A stretch of DNA of 64,000 nt, taken from the NCBI RefSeq assembly GCF_036320965.1, contig NC_092287.1, forward strand, positions 10,923,797-10,987,796, in the 5' to 3' direction. A program made the translations under genes and the position numbers. The stretch is from Panulirus ornatus (Eukaryota; Arthropoda; Malacostraca; Decapoda; Palinuridae). Shown here in pieces: positions 9,395 to 22,100 of the stretch. The notes under the pieces were generated by a model that had not been told where the DNA came from, did no database searches, and worked only from the letters and a program-made list of their open reading frames with translations. The stretch's first letter is position 1. The number at the start of each line of letters is the position of its first letter.

Positions 9395-10055
9395 GGCAGT
9401 TTCCCGTGTTAGCACTAGGAAGAGGCGAAGAATGGCCCGATTTCTTCACATCCACCTTCTTGTTGTCATGTGTAATGTACCGAAAGAAGAGACTCCTAAT
9501 CACAGCCAAGACCCTTACAGACCTCTCCGTGGTTTCTGCTGACCGTTTCATTGGTACTGGTTGAGCTCATTGACAGCAAGCGTTCCCATGGATACCACGT
9601 AGCTCCAACTCGCTCAATCTCGTGCATGTCTACCTACACCCTTGCATGTTTAAGCCCCAATCACTCAAAGCATCTTTCTGTCCAAAGCGTTTCAGCACAC
9701 CGGCTTTACATCTTTCGTACGTATTCCTCTACCTACCACACCTTTCTCTTATTATTTCTTAATCAACTCTCCTCACACCACATATTGGCCCTCAGGCATT
9801 TCATTTCCAAAATATCTAACGTCTACCGTACGTTTTTATCTTAAAGCCCAAGCCTCGCATCCATACAACGCGGTCGGGACTCGTATCTTTTACCTTACAG
9901 AATGCACTCATTCCACACACTCCTTAACGTTCGCCCCCTTACCCACCCAATGACTTATTTCAGCTCGTACGGTTTCATGCACTACCATGTCCACTCTCAG
10001 GCATCGAAAACATTTTACCAAATCAATATTTTCCTCAAAATTAACATTCCAATAA

Positions 10056-10056
<1 letters not shown>
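9395..10056 (-). mobile_element. Divergent older RTE-family fragment
   Basis: The stretch keeps the order of RTE 3' features on the minus strand: CCCGTGTTAGCACTAGGAAG resembles the terminal block, GAAGAATGGCCC follows, then a 3' UTR-like stretch and a region alignable by eye to the RT C-terminus (GCAAGCGTTCCCATGGATACC against the family's GCACGTCGACCCCGGTATACC). Many substitutions and no open frame: an older or different subfamily. It is cut by (CT)n at 10058. Confidence 0.6.

Positions 10057-10121
<65 letters not shown>
10057..10121. repeat. (CT)n microsatellite
   Basis: Pure CT repeat of about 62 bp, ending in CCCCCTC. Confidence 0.95.
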
Positions 10122-10122
<1 letters not shown>

Positions 10123-10607
10123 CCTCTCGGATGTACTTAAATAAACCTATCCTTATTCTCAGTAACTCGCAGCTTTCTCACAGTACATAATCTCAGAAAC
10201 TGCGGCTTTATTTTCAATTACGAAGGGAGGTAGAGCGGGAGATAAGTGATGAAATGAACCTTATATACATAAGGCAGAAGGATCCATATAATCAAATCGT
10301 GTGATTTTCTTTTATCATCTAGGATGATACTTAAGAGGATTTCTTGGCCTACTGGAAAACAAATGGCAAAATCCAGCGTCAGTGATATCATACTGCATTA
10401 CCACCGTGTTTAATTCATGCTTTAAAGAGGCATGCAAACCAAATTTAGAAAGAATGTAACACAACGACAAATATGCACAGGTTCATTATGCTCCATTAGT
10501 CTAACTTCACAAAATCGTCTGAAACGATCATGCAAATTGACTCGAAGCCCAATCATTTTTCCTGTGAAAAAATGATGTGGACTAATTTCCTGTCGATCGT
10601 TCACCAC
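10122..10607. other. Unrecognised sequence
   Basis: No family recognised. The longest frame is about 60 codons on the minus strand and has no motif. Confidence 0.5.
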
Positions 10608-10640
10608 TGGATAGACGTAATAATACGTGGCTCAGACTAG

Positions 10641-10713
<73 letters not shown>
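10608..10713 (+). repeat. Possible SINE tail stub and (TA)n
   Basis: GTGGCTCAGACTAGGGTA (10626-10643) resembles the last bases of the SINE body at 1-200 (CTTAGGCTAGGGTA) and passes into (TA)n of about 70 bp. Only the end of the element is recognisable. Confidence 0.4.
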
Positions 10714-10724
<11 letters not shown>

Positions 10725-10734
10725 TTTATTTATC

Positions 10735-11543
10735 TATCTATTATACTTTGTCGCTGTCTCCCGCGTTAGCGAGGTAGCGCAAGGAAACAGACGAAAGAAT
10801 GGCCCAACCAACCCACATACAAATGTATATACATACACGTCCACACACCTACATATAAGAAAAGACAACAAAGGCCACTCTCGTTCACACTCGGTCTCTA
10901 ACTGTCATGTGTAATGCATCGAAACCACAGCTCCCTTTCCACATCCAGGCCCCACAAAACTTTCCTTAGTTTACCCCAGACGCTTCACATGCCCTGGTTC
11001 AATCCACCTCTGACACATATATCCTCTTTGTCAATCTCTCCTCACTCATTCTGTCCATGTGACCAAACCATTTCAACACACCTTCTTCTGCTCTCTCAAC
11101 CACACTCTTTTTACTACCACGCATTTCTCTTACCCTTTCATTACTTACTCGATCAAACCACCTTACACCACATATTGTCCTCAAACATCTCATTTACAAC
11201 ATATCCACCCTCATCCGAACAACCCTATCTATAGCCTACGCCTCGCAACCATAAAACGTAGTTGGAGCTACTATCCCTTCAAACATAAACATTTTTGTTT
11301 TAGGAGATAATGTTATCGCCTTTCACAAATTCTTCAACGCTCCCAGAACCTCCGCCCCCTCCCCCACCCTGTGACTCACTTCAACTTCCATGGTTCCATC
11401 CGCTGCCAAATCCACTCGCAGATATCTAAAACACTTCACTTCCTCCAGTTTTTCTCCATTCAAACTTACTTCCGAATTGAATTGTCCTTCAACCCTACTG
11501 TACCTAATAACCTTGCTCTTATTCAAATTTACTCTCAGCTTTT

Positions 11544-11552
<9 letters not shown>
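10735..11552 (-). mobile_element. RTE copy G, 3' part
   Basis: The terminal stem-loop block (10745-10790) and a shortened 3' UTR precede RT C-terminal sequence. Two internal losses are visible by comparison with copy H: one after CACCTACATATAAG near 10860, and one near 11008 that removes the very C-terminus of the RT. Frames at 10999-11193 (MRCLRTICGVRWFDRVSNE) and 11323-11574 (KKLRVNLNKSKVIRYSRVEGQ) are out of phase. It is truncated at a (CA)n tract. Confidence 0.8.

Positions 11553-11577
<25 letters not shown>
11550..11577. repeat. (AC)n microsatellite at a retroelement junction
   Basis: About 28 bp of AC repeat replaces the upstream part of copy G and is followed at once by the 3' end of copy H. 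Confidence 0.9.
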
Positions 11578-11579
<2 letters not shown>

Positions 11580-11580
<1 letters not shown>

Positions 11581-12956
11581 TTCTTTATTTCTTTATTTTG
11601 CTTTGTCGCTGTCTCCCGGGGTTAGCGAGGTAGCGCAAAGAAACAGACGAAAGAATGGCCCAACCCACCTACATACATATGTATATACATACACGTCCAC
11701 ACACGCAAATATACATACTTATACATCTCAACGTATACATATATATACACACACAGACATATACATATATACACATGTACACAATTCATAGTCTGCCTTT
11801 ATTCATTCCCATCGCCATCCCGCCACACATGAAATAACAGCCCCCTCCCCCCGCATGTGCGCGAGGTAGCGCTAGGAAAAGACAACAAAGGCCACATTCA
11901 TTCACACTCAGTCTCTAGCTGTCATGTATAACGCACTGAAACCACAGCTTCCTTTCCACATCCAGGTCCCACAGAACTTTCCATGGTTTACCCCAGACGC
12001 TTCACATGCCCTGGTTCAATCCACTGAAAGCACGTCGACCCCCGTATACCACATCGTTCCAATTCACTCTATTCCTTGCACGCCTTTCAACCTCCTGCAT
12101 GATCACTCAAAATCTTTTTCACTCCATCTTTCCACCTCCAATTTGGTCTCCCACTTCTCGTTCCCTCCACCACTAACACATATATCCTCTTTGTCAATCT
12201 TTCCTCACTCATTCTCTCCATGAGACCAAACCATTTCAATACACCCTCTTCTGCTCTCTCAACTACACTCTTTTCATTACCACACATCTCTCTTACCCTA
12301 TTATTACTTACTCGATCAAACCACCTCACACCACATATTGTCCTCAAACATCTCATTTCCAGCACACCCACTCTCCTCCGCACAACCCTATCTATAGCCC
12401 ATGACTCGCAACCATATATCATTGTTGGAACCACTGTTCCTTCAAACATACCCATTTTTGCTTTCCAAGATAACGTTCTCAACTTCCACACATTTTTCAA
12501 CGCTCCCAGAACTATCGCCCCCCCCCCCTCCTCCACCCTATGATTCACTTCCGCTTCCATGGTTCCATCCGCTGCCAAATCCACTCCCAGATATCTAAAA
12601 TACTTCACTTCCTCCAGTTTTTCTCCATTCAAACTTACCTCCCAAATGACTTGTCCCTCAACCCTACTGTACCTAATAACCTTTCTCTTATTCAACCAGG
12701 TATTCCCAATCACCAGTTCTTTTTCAGCACATGAAACTACAAGCTATTCACTATTTCCATTTACAACACTGAACACCCCATGTATACCAATTATTCCCTC
12801 AACTGCCACATTACTCACCTTTGCATTCAAATCACCCATCACTATAACCCGGTCTCGTGCATCAAAACCACTCACACACTCATTCAGCTGCTCCCAAAAC
12901 ACTTGCCTCTCATGATCTTTCTTCTCATGCCCAGGTGCATATGCACCAATAATCAA
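11580..12956 (-). mobile_element. RTE copy H with internal deletion
   Basis: This copy has the most complete 3' UTR (11600-12035), with terminal block, CA-rich part and the GCGCGAGGTAGCGCTAGG-like second block. The RT C-terminal frame (12087-12690) is joined at about 12693 to endonuclease sequence: the frame reads MIGNTWLNKR-KVIRYSRVEGQ, fusing EN residues near 200 to the RT thumb and skipping the catalytic RT. The endonuclease part (12695-12956) contains GAYAPGHEKKDHERQ and VIVMGDLNAKVS. A short RTE-derived element abuts it at 12957. Confidence 0.85.
12087..12713 (-). pseudogene. EN-RT fusion fragment of RTE copy H
   Basis: A 208-codon frame begins with endonuclease residues (MIGNTWLNK), passes into the RT thumb (KVIRYSRVEGQVIWEVS, FRYLGVDLAADGT), and continues to WFGLMERMSEERLTKRIY and GRPNWRWKDGVKKIL. 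It has no catalytic motif from either domain. The frame survives across the deletion join by chance. Confidence 0.75.
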
Positions 12957-13172
12957 CCGCTATGTCCCGCATTAGCGAGGTAGCGTTAAGAACAGAGGAC
13001 TGAGCCTTTAAGGGAATATCTTCACTCGGCCCCCTTCTCTGTTCCTTTTTTGGAAAAATAAAAAACGTGAGGGAAGGATTTACAGCCCCCCCCTCCCCCG
13101 CTCCCTCCCCTTCCAGTCGCCTTCTACGACACACAGGGAATACGTGGGAAGTATTCTTTCTCCCCTATCCCC

Positions 13173-13178
<6 letters not shown>
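12957..13178 (-). mobile_element. Short non-autonomous RTE-derived element, copy 1
   Basis: About 220 bp. On the minus strand it begins with the RTE 5' block (GGGGATAGGGGAGAAAGAAT, the GAATAC/GTATTC hairpin and the GTCG/CGAC hairpin), has a private middle (ACAGAGAAGGGGGCCGAG-like, then GTCCTCTGTTCTTAACGC), and ends in CGCTACCTCGCTAATGCGGG, the RTE 3' terminal block. Copies 2 and 3 have the same order. It has no frame. The 5' end faces (TA)n at 13179; the 3' end is joined to RTE copy H without a (TA)n tail. Confidence 0.75.
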
Positions 13179-13250
<72 letters not shown>

Positions 13251-13257
13251 TATATAT

Positions 13258-13350
<93 letters not shown>
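13177..13350. repeat. (TA)n followed by (GA)n
   Basis: (TA)n from 13177 to 13248, a short break (ACACAGTATATATATAGG), then pure (GA)n to 13348. Confidence 0.95.
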
Positions 13351-13351
<1 letters not shown>

Positions 13352-13470
13352 CATCGTTAATGATGTGGTAGTGATTAGTGCATTCTCTTGCCCGCGCCGT
13401 CTCAGCCAATATTATAAAAAGAAAAAATGAACACCGCAAAAGGGGGAATAGAATATGTACAGCTGGATTC

Positions 13471-13473
13471 TCA

Positions 13474-13525
<52 letters not shown>

Positions 13526-13526
13526 A
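13471..13526. repeat. (CTGT)n and (CT)n microsatellite
   Basis: Six or seven CTGT units followed by about 12 CT units. Confidence 0.9.
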
Positions 13527-13575
13527 GGCTCTCTCTCTTCTGTGTTTTGGGTATAAGTTCTTCCACATGAAGTCA

Positions 13576-14116
13576 CCTGCAGGTGAGTATTGTGGGTGTA
13601 AGTAAGTACACCTACCTACAATAGACTGCAGGTGTGTATCGAAGGTGTCAGTTCACCCACTTACAAAGACTTCAGGTGTGTATTGATGGAGGAAGTTCAC
13701 CTACTTAAAAAGACTGCAGGAGTGTATCGAGGGAGTAAGTTCACCCACTTACAAAAACTGCAGGTGTGTATCGAAGGCGTAAGTTCATTCACTTATAATA
13801 GACTGCAGGTGTTTATCGAAGGTGTAGGTTCGCCCACTTACAAAGACTGCAGGTGTGTATCGAAGGTGTAGGTTCACCCACTTACAAAGACTGCAGGTGT
13901 GTATCGAAGGTGTAGGTTCACCCACTTACAAAGACTGCAGGAGTGTATCGAAGGTGTAGGTTCACCCCCTTACAAAGACTGCAGGAGTGTATCGAAGGTG
14001 TAGGTTCACCCACTTACAAAGACTGCAGGTGTGTATCGAAGGTGTAGGTTCACCCACTTAAAAAGACTGCAGGTGTGTATCGAAGGTGTAGGTTCACCCA
14101 CTTACAAAGACTGCTT
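13576..14116. repeat. 44-bp minisatellite
   Basis: About 12 units of period 44, each with GACTGCAGGTGTGTATCGAA followed by GGTGTAGGTTCACCCACTTA and CAAA. Left units are diverged and the last five are almost identical, so homogenisation is one-sided. A 79-codon frame (13632-13871) inside it is incidental, since 44 is not a multiple of 3. Confidence 0.92.
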
Positions 14117-15717
14117 AGATGTCAGGTTAGAATATTTTCTGTTTTCTGTTCATCTTTTCTTGGACATTATCGGATGATCGACAGGTCATGAATAAAGGCG
14201 TTGAAGAGAGAGCCTACTGGAAAATCCATGGACGGAAAAAGACAGAGGACAGGTGGAAATGAAAGGTAGTATGCAAGGTTAATTAGGTTTCAATAAAGGG
14301 AGAAAAGAGCGCCCTTAACTAAGATTTTGCACAGTGAGTCTATTTCTGTCCGGCTTCACAATATGGCAGTATACCGTCAGATGGAGAATCCATGGAAAGG
14401 TTTGAAGGGTCTGGGGGTGGATGGGGAGCTGTGGTTTCGTAATATTACGCAATCATCTTGGTTCTTTTTACTAATAACAGCAAACACCTCACTCCCCCCC
14501 TACACCGCCACAATTACACTACTAGGGACGAAGGATAAAAGATACAATCACACCAGCACTGGTCGGCAAGAGTATCGAGTAAACTCACCAGGTGGGAACC
14601 ATGGCAAAACCCACCGTGTTGTCGAAGATGCAACGCGCAGACTGTCGTATTAAAGAATCAAACAACACGAGAGCGGCGTGGAAGGAGGAGCACCTCAGCC
14701 ATAAGGGAAGAGACGACGTAACAAGAGGAGGGAATACTGGAGTTGGGGGGAGGCAGTGAGCGGTTGAGTAAGTCATCATAACAACAAACCATTTGAACTT
14801 TTCTCAGAATTTTCCAGTGTAGGTATATTCCTTACTCTGTCTTGTGTTTCTACGTATGAATGACCTGTGTGCTTCTTTACACATATGTATATCTCTCTCT
14901 CTACTTTATCTCTTCTCCATCTAGGTATCATTTTACCATCAGCGACTTAGTGTCCACTTTGGGAGAGACGAAGTTCAGCAGCACTCGTAGCTCAAGGAGG
15001 GAGTGGGGTCATGTGAGGAGGGCGTGAGACGATGGTTTCCCCCCTCCGCCTTGTACGGATAACAACATATCACTCGACAACAACTTGGCACCAGAAAAGA
15101 CCTTCCTGAGGAAGACGCTGCTGGGACGCCGTACTGGAGGAACGCTAGTCGTCATTACCTCGACCCCAGGGATCGCCTGCCTGTAAGCCTCGTTCGAGGT
15201 CCATCTTGTTTCTTAACGCTCTTAAGAGAAGCTGTCTGTAGACACGGTTGTTATCCTCTGGAACACGAAGGTTATGCCCTTGACTACGGTAGTAATAAGC
15301 TTACGTATGATGGTCGATTCTCCAACCTGACCTTTTTTTGTGAGGTTCAGGTCTCAGGTCTTTCCCTCCTGCTCCAAAAAGGTCGAGATACGTTCAGCGC
15401 GAGGTGAATCATCAAATCGGAAGGCCATATAAACTAACCCAATCACGGCGTAGACCATAACGGAAATATTTTCATATTTCATGATTTACGAATGATATTA
15501 CTTTTTTTTTTTCTATTCATTGGTTGAATTATTGGTCGAATTTGTGTGCCATCAAAATCATCCAGCCGACCAGTTACTGTTGTAAATGTTGTTTCTCTAC
15601 TAAATGACAGATTACGCCTCGTAGAATGATTCAGACTTGTTATTCTTGAAATGCTGACTTGTTTACGTCCATCCTAGTGAGGCCAGATGTGTTGGCAGAT
15701 TGGCTAGCTATACGTGC

Positions 15718-15718
<1 letters not shown>
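14117..15718. other. Unrecognised sequence with one RTE 3' UTR relic
   Basis: No gene recognised. The largest frame, 14327-14653 (108 codons), has no domain I know. At 14380-14450 (plus) AATCCATGGAAAGGTTTGAA, GGGTCTGGGGGTGG and GGGGAGCTGTGGTTTCG parallel the RTE 3' UTR, so a diverged 3' fragment lies here. The remainder, up to the (TA)n at 15719, shows no repeat or motif that I can name. Confidence 0.5.
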
Positions 15719-15785
<67 letters not shown>

Positions 15786-15938
15786 CTATGAGTCCACGGG
15801 GAAAATGAAACACGATAAGTTCCCAAGTGCACTTTCGTGTAATAATCACATCGTCATTGGAGAACAAGAGAGAATATAAGTCAGTTGATATACATCGATG
15901 AGACGAAGCTAGGACGCCATTTGGTAAACATGCGATTT

Positions 15939-16020
<82 letters not shown>
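15719..16020 (-). mobile_element. Solo terminal repeat flanked by (TA)n, decayed hammerhead-like core
   Basis: (TA)n at 15719-15782 and 15943-16020 flank about 160 bp matching the left arm of the inverted repeat at 56041. The minus strand has GAAA, the palindromic AGTGCACT and stem sequences, but the core reads ATGACGA in place of CTGATGA, losing the essential first C. No frame is visible. It is probably a dead terminal copy of the element inserted in RTE copy B. Confidence 0.6.
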
Positions 16021-16022
<2 letters not shown>

Positions 16023-16164
16023 CCAATGAAATGTGTGATAGATCATGATTTATATCAGCCCCTAACACAGTCTGTTGCCTGGAATAGAAAGATCTATAGT
16101 GTCAGGCTCCCCTCGCCTGACTAGAAGGGTGAGTGTGGATTTGTGTGTATGTCTGTCCCCGTGA

Positions 16165-19100
16165 GTGTCAGCAAGAGTACTCACGGTACTCTCTGATGTC
16201 AGCAAGAGAACTTACTACATTGCCTGATGTCAGCACCTTAACTCGCTATATTGTCTGATGTCAGCACCGGCCCTTACTATACTGTCTGATATCAGCACCG
16301 AAACTCGCAATACTGTCTGAGGTCAGCACCATAACTCACTATGCTGTCTGGTGTCAGCACCGTAACTCACTATATTGTCTGATGTCAACACCGTCATTTA
16401 CTATACTGTCTGATGTCAGTACCGGCGCTCACTATACTGTCTGATGTCAGTACCGTCACTCACTATACTGTCTGATGTCAGCACTGGCACTCACTATACT
16501 GTCTGATGTCAGTACCGTCACATACTATACTGTCTGATGTCAGCACCGGCACTCACTATACTGTCTGATGTCATCACCAGCAACCACTATACTGTCTGAT
16601 GTCAGCACCGTCACTCACTATACTGTATGATGTCAGCACTGTCACTCACTATACTGTCTGATGTCAGCACCGTAACTCGCTAAACTGTCTTATGTTAGCA
16701 CCGTCACTCACTATACTGTATGATGTCAGCACTGTCACTCACTATACTGTCTGATGTCAGCACCGTAACTCGCTATACTGTCTTATGTCAGCACTGTCAT
16801 TCACTATGCTGTCTGATGTCAGCACCGTCACTCACTATACTGTCTGATGTCAGCATCGGCACTCACTATACTGTTTGATGTCAGCACTGTCACTCACTAT
16901 ACTGTCTGATGTCAGTACCGTCACTCACTATACTGTCTGATGTCAGCACCGTCACTCACTATACTGTCTGATGTCAGCACCGTCACTCACTATACTGTTG
17001 ATGTCAGTACCGTCACTCACTATACTGTTGATGTCAGTACCGTCACTCACTATACTGTTGATGTCAGCACTGTCACTCACTATACTGTCTGATGTCAGTA
17101 CCGTCACTCACTATACTGTCTGATGTCAGTACCGTCACTCACTATACTGTTGATGTCAGCACTGTCACTCACTATACTGTTGATGTCAGTACCGTCACTC
17201 ACTATACTGTCTGATGTCAGCACCGTCACTCACTATACTGTTGATGTCAGCACTGTCACTCACTATACTGTTGATGTCAGCACTGTCACTCACTATACTG
17301 TCTGATGTCAGCACCGTCACTCACTATACTGTCTGATGTCAGCACCGTCACTCACTATACTGTCTGATGTCAGCACCGTCACTCACTATACTGTCTGATG
17401 TCAGTACCGTCACTCACTATACTGTCTGATGTCAGTACCGTCACTCACTATACTGTCTGATGTCAGTACCGTCACTCACTATACTGTCTGATGTCAGTAC
17501 CGTCACTCACTATACTGTCTGATGTCAGTACCGTCACTCACTATACTGTCTGATGTCAGTACCGTCACTCACTATACTGTTGATGTCAGTACCGTCACTC
17601 ACTATACTGTTGATGTCAGCACTGTCACTCACTATACTGTCTGATGTCAGCACCGTCACTCACTATACTGTTGATGTCAGTACCGTCACTCACTATACTG
17701 TCTGATGTCAGTACCGTCACTCACTATACTGTTGATGTCAGCACTGTCACTCACTATACTGTTGATGTCAGCACTGTCACTCACTATACTGTCTGATGTC
17801 AGTACCGTCACTCACTATACTGTCTGATGTCAGTACCGTCACTCACTATACTGTCTGATGTCAGCACCGTCACTCACTATACTGTTGATGTCAGCACTGT
17901 CACTCACTATACTGTTGATGTCAGCACTGTCACTCACTATACTGTCTGATGTCAGTACCGTCACTCACTATACTGTCTGATGTCAGCACCGTCACTCACT
18001 ATACTGTTGATGTCAGCACTGTCACTCACTATACTGTCTGATGTCAGCACCGTCACTCACTATACTGTCTGATGTCAGTACCGTCACTCACTATACTGTC
18101 TGATGTCAGCACCGTCACTCACTATACTGTCTGATGTCAGCACCGTCACTCACTATACTGTTGATGTCAGTACCGTCACTCACTATACTGTTGATGTCAG
18201 CACTGTCACTCACTATACTGTCTGATGTCAGCACCGTCACTCACTATACTGTTGATGTCAGTACCGTCACTCACTATACTGTTGATGTCAGCACTGTCAC
18301 TCACTATACTGTTGATGTCAGCACTGTCACTCACTATACTGTCTGATGTCAGCACCTTAACTCGCTATATTGTCTGATGTCAGCACCGTCACTCACTATA
18401 CTGTTGATGTCAGCACTGTCACTCACTATACTGTTGATGTCAGCACTGTCACTCACTATACTGTCTGATGTCAGCACCTTAACTCGCTATATTGTCTGAT
18501 GTCAGCACCTTAACTCGCTATATTGTCTGATGTCAGCACCTTAACTCGCTATATTGTCTGATGTCAGCACTGGCACTCACTATACTGTTGATGTCAGCAC
18601 TGTCACTCACTATACTGTCTGATGTCAGCACCGTCACTCACTATACTGTCTGATGTCAGCACCGTCACTCACTATACTGTCTGATGTCAGCACCGTCACT
18701 CACTATACTGTCTGATGTCAGTACCGTCACTCACTATACTGTTGATGTCAGCACTGTCACTCACTATACTGTTGATGTCAGCACTGTCACTCACTATACT
18801 GTCTGATGTCAGCACCGTCACTCACTATACTGTCTGATGTCAGCACCGTCACTCACTATACTGTCTGATGTCAGCACCGTCACTCACTATACTGTCTGAT
18901 GTCAGCACCGTCACTCACTATACTGTCTGATGTCAGTACCGTCACTCACTATACTGTCTGATGTCAGCACCGTCACTCACTATACTGTCTGATGTCAGTA
19001 CCGTCACTCACTATACTGTCTGATGTCAGCACCTTAACTCGCTATATTGTCTGATGTCAGCACCGTCACTCACTATACTGTCTGATGTCAGCACCGTCAC

Positions 19101-22100
19101 TCACTATACTGTCTGATGTCAGTACCGTCACTCACTATACTGTCTGATGTCAGCACCGTCACTCACTATACTGTCTGATGTCAGCACCGTCACTCACTAT
19201 ACTGTTGATGTCAGCACTGTCACTCACTATACTGTTGATGTCAGCACTGTCACTCACTATACTGTTGATGTCAGTACCGTCACTCACTATACTGTCTGAT
19301 GTCAGCACCGTCACTCACTATACTGTCTGATGTCAGCACCTTAACTCGCTATATTGTCTGATGTCAGCACCGTCACTCACTATACTGTTGATGTCAGCAC
19401 TGTCACTCACTATACTGTCTGATGTCAGCACCGTCACTCACTATACTGTCTGATGTCAGTACCGTCACTCACTATACTGTTGATGTCAGCACTGTCACTC
19501 ACTATACTGTTGATGTCAGCACTGTCACTCACTATACTGTCTGATGTCAGCACCGTCACTCACTATACTGTCTGATGTCAGTACCGTCACTCACTATACT
19601 GTTGATGTCAGTACCGTCACTCACTATACTGTCTGATGTCAGTACCGTCACTCACTATACTGTCTGATGTCAGTACCGTCACTCACTATACTGTTGATGT
19701 CAGTACCGTCACTCACTATACTGTCTGATGTCAGCACCTTAACTCGCTATATTGTCTGATGTCAGCACCGTCACTCACTATACTGTTGATGTCAGCACTG
19801 TCACTCACTATACTGTCTGATGTCAGTACCGTCACTCACTATACTGTTGATGTCAGCACTGTCACTCACTATACTGTCTGATGTCAGCACCTTAACTCGC
19901 TATATTGTCTGATGTCAGCACCGTCACTCACTATACTGTTGATGTCAGCACTGTCACTCACTATACTGTCTGATGTCAGCACCGTCACTCACTATACTGT
20001 TGATGTCAGCACTGTCACTCACTATACTGTCTGATGTCAGTACCGTCACTCACTATACTGTTGATGTCAGCACTGTCACTCACTATACTGTTGATGTCAG
20101 CACTGTCACTCACTATACTGTTGATGTCAGCACTGTCACTCACTATACTGTCTGATGTCAGTACCGTCACTCACTATACTGTCTGATGTCAGCACCTTAA
20201 CTCGCTATATTGTCTGATGTCAGCACCGTCACTCACTATACTGTCTGATGTCAGCACCGTCACTCACTATACTGTCTGATGTCAGCACCGTCACTCACTA
20301 TACTGTTGATGTCAGTACCGTCACTCACTATACTGTTGATGTCAGCACTGTCACTCACTATACTGTCTGATGTCAGCACCGTCACTCACTATACTGTTGA
20401 TGTCAGCACTGTCACTCACTATACTGTCTGATGTCAGCACCGTCACTCACTATACTGTCTGATGTCAGTACCGTCACTCACTATACTGTCTGATGTCAGC
20501 ACCGTCACTCACTATACTGTCTGATGTCAGCACCTTAACTCGCTATATTGTCTGATGTCAGCACCGTCACTCACTATACTGTCTGATGTCAGCACCGTCA
20601 CTCACTATACTGTTGATGTCAGCACTGTCACTCACTATACTGTTGATGTCAGCACTGTCACTCACTATACTGTTGATGTCAGCACTGTCACTCACTATAC
20701 TGTTGATGTCAGCACTGTCACTCACTATACTGTTGATGTCAGCACTGTCACTCACTATACTGTTGATGTCAGCACTGTCACTCACTATACTGTTGATGTC
20801 AGCACTGTCACTCACTATACTGTTGATGTCAGCACTGTCACTCACTATACTGTTGATGTCAGTACCGTCACTCACTATACTGTTGATGTCAGCACTGTCA
20901 CTCACTATACTGTTGATGTCAGCACTGTCACTCACTATACTGTTGATGTCAGCACTGTCACTCACTATACTGTTGATGTCAGTACCGTCACTCACTATAC
21001 TGTCTGATGTCAGCACCGTCACTCACTATACTGTTGATGTCAGTACCGTCACTCACTATACTGTCTGATGTCAGTACCGTCACTCACTATACTGTCTGAT
21101 GTCAGCACCTTAACTCGCTATATTGTCTGATGTCAGCACCGTCACTCACTATACTGTTGATGTCAGTACCGTCACTCACTATACTGTCTGATGTCAGCAC
21201 CGTCACTCACTATACTGTCTGATGTCAGCACCGTCACTCACTATACTGTTGATGTCAGCACTGTCACTCACTATACTGTCTGATGTCAGCACCGTCACTC
21301 ACTATACTGTTGATGTCAGCACTGTCACTCACTATACTGTCTGATGTCAGTACCGTCACTCACTATACTGTCTGATGTCAGCACCTTAACTCGCTATATT
21401 GTCTGATGTCAGCACCGTCACTCACTATACTGTTGATGTCAGTACCGTCACTCACTATACTGTCTGATGTCAGTACCGTCACTCACTATACTGTTGATGT
21501 CAGCACTGTCACTCACTATACTGTTGATGTCAGCACTGTCACTCACTATACTGTTGATGTCAGTACCGTCACTCACTATACTGTCTGATGTCAGCACCTT
21601 AACTCGCTATATTGTCTGATGTCAGCACCGTCACTCACTATACTGTTGATGTCAGCACTGTCACTCACTATACTGTTGATGTCAGCACTGTCACTCACTA
21701 TACTGTTGATGTCAGTACCGTCACTCACTATACTGTTGATGTCAGTACCGTCACTCACTATACTGTTGATGTCAGCACTGTCACTCACTATACTGTTGAT
21801 GTCAGTACCGTCACTCACTATACTGTCTGATGTCAGCACCGTCACTCACTATACTGTTGATGTCAGCACTGTCACTCACTATACTGTCTGATGTCAGCAC
21901 CGTCACTCACTATACTGTTGATGTCAGCACTGTCACTCACTATACTGTTGATGTCAGCACTGTCACTCACTATACTGTTGATGTCAGTACCGTCACTCAC
22001 TATACTGTCTGATGTCAGCACCGTCACTCACTATACTGTTGATGTCAGCACTGTCACTCACTATACTGTTGATGTCAGTACCGTCACTCACTATACTGTC

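Noticed and set aside
20555..21068. 150-160-codon frames in the 30-bp satellite on both strands (MSALSLTILL, DVSTVTHYTV and INSIVSDSAD repeats)
   Set aside because: They exist only where consecutive units are 30 bp, are open in several frames at once, and break at each 31-bp unit; there is no sign of selection on codons.
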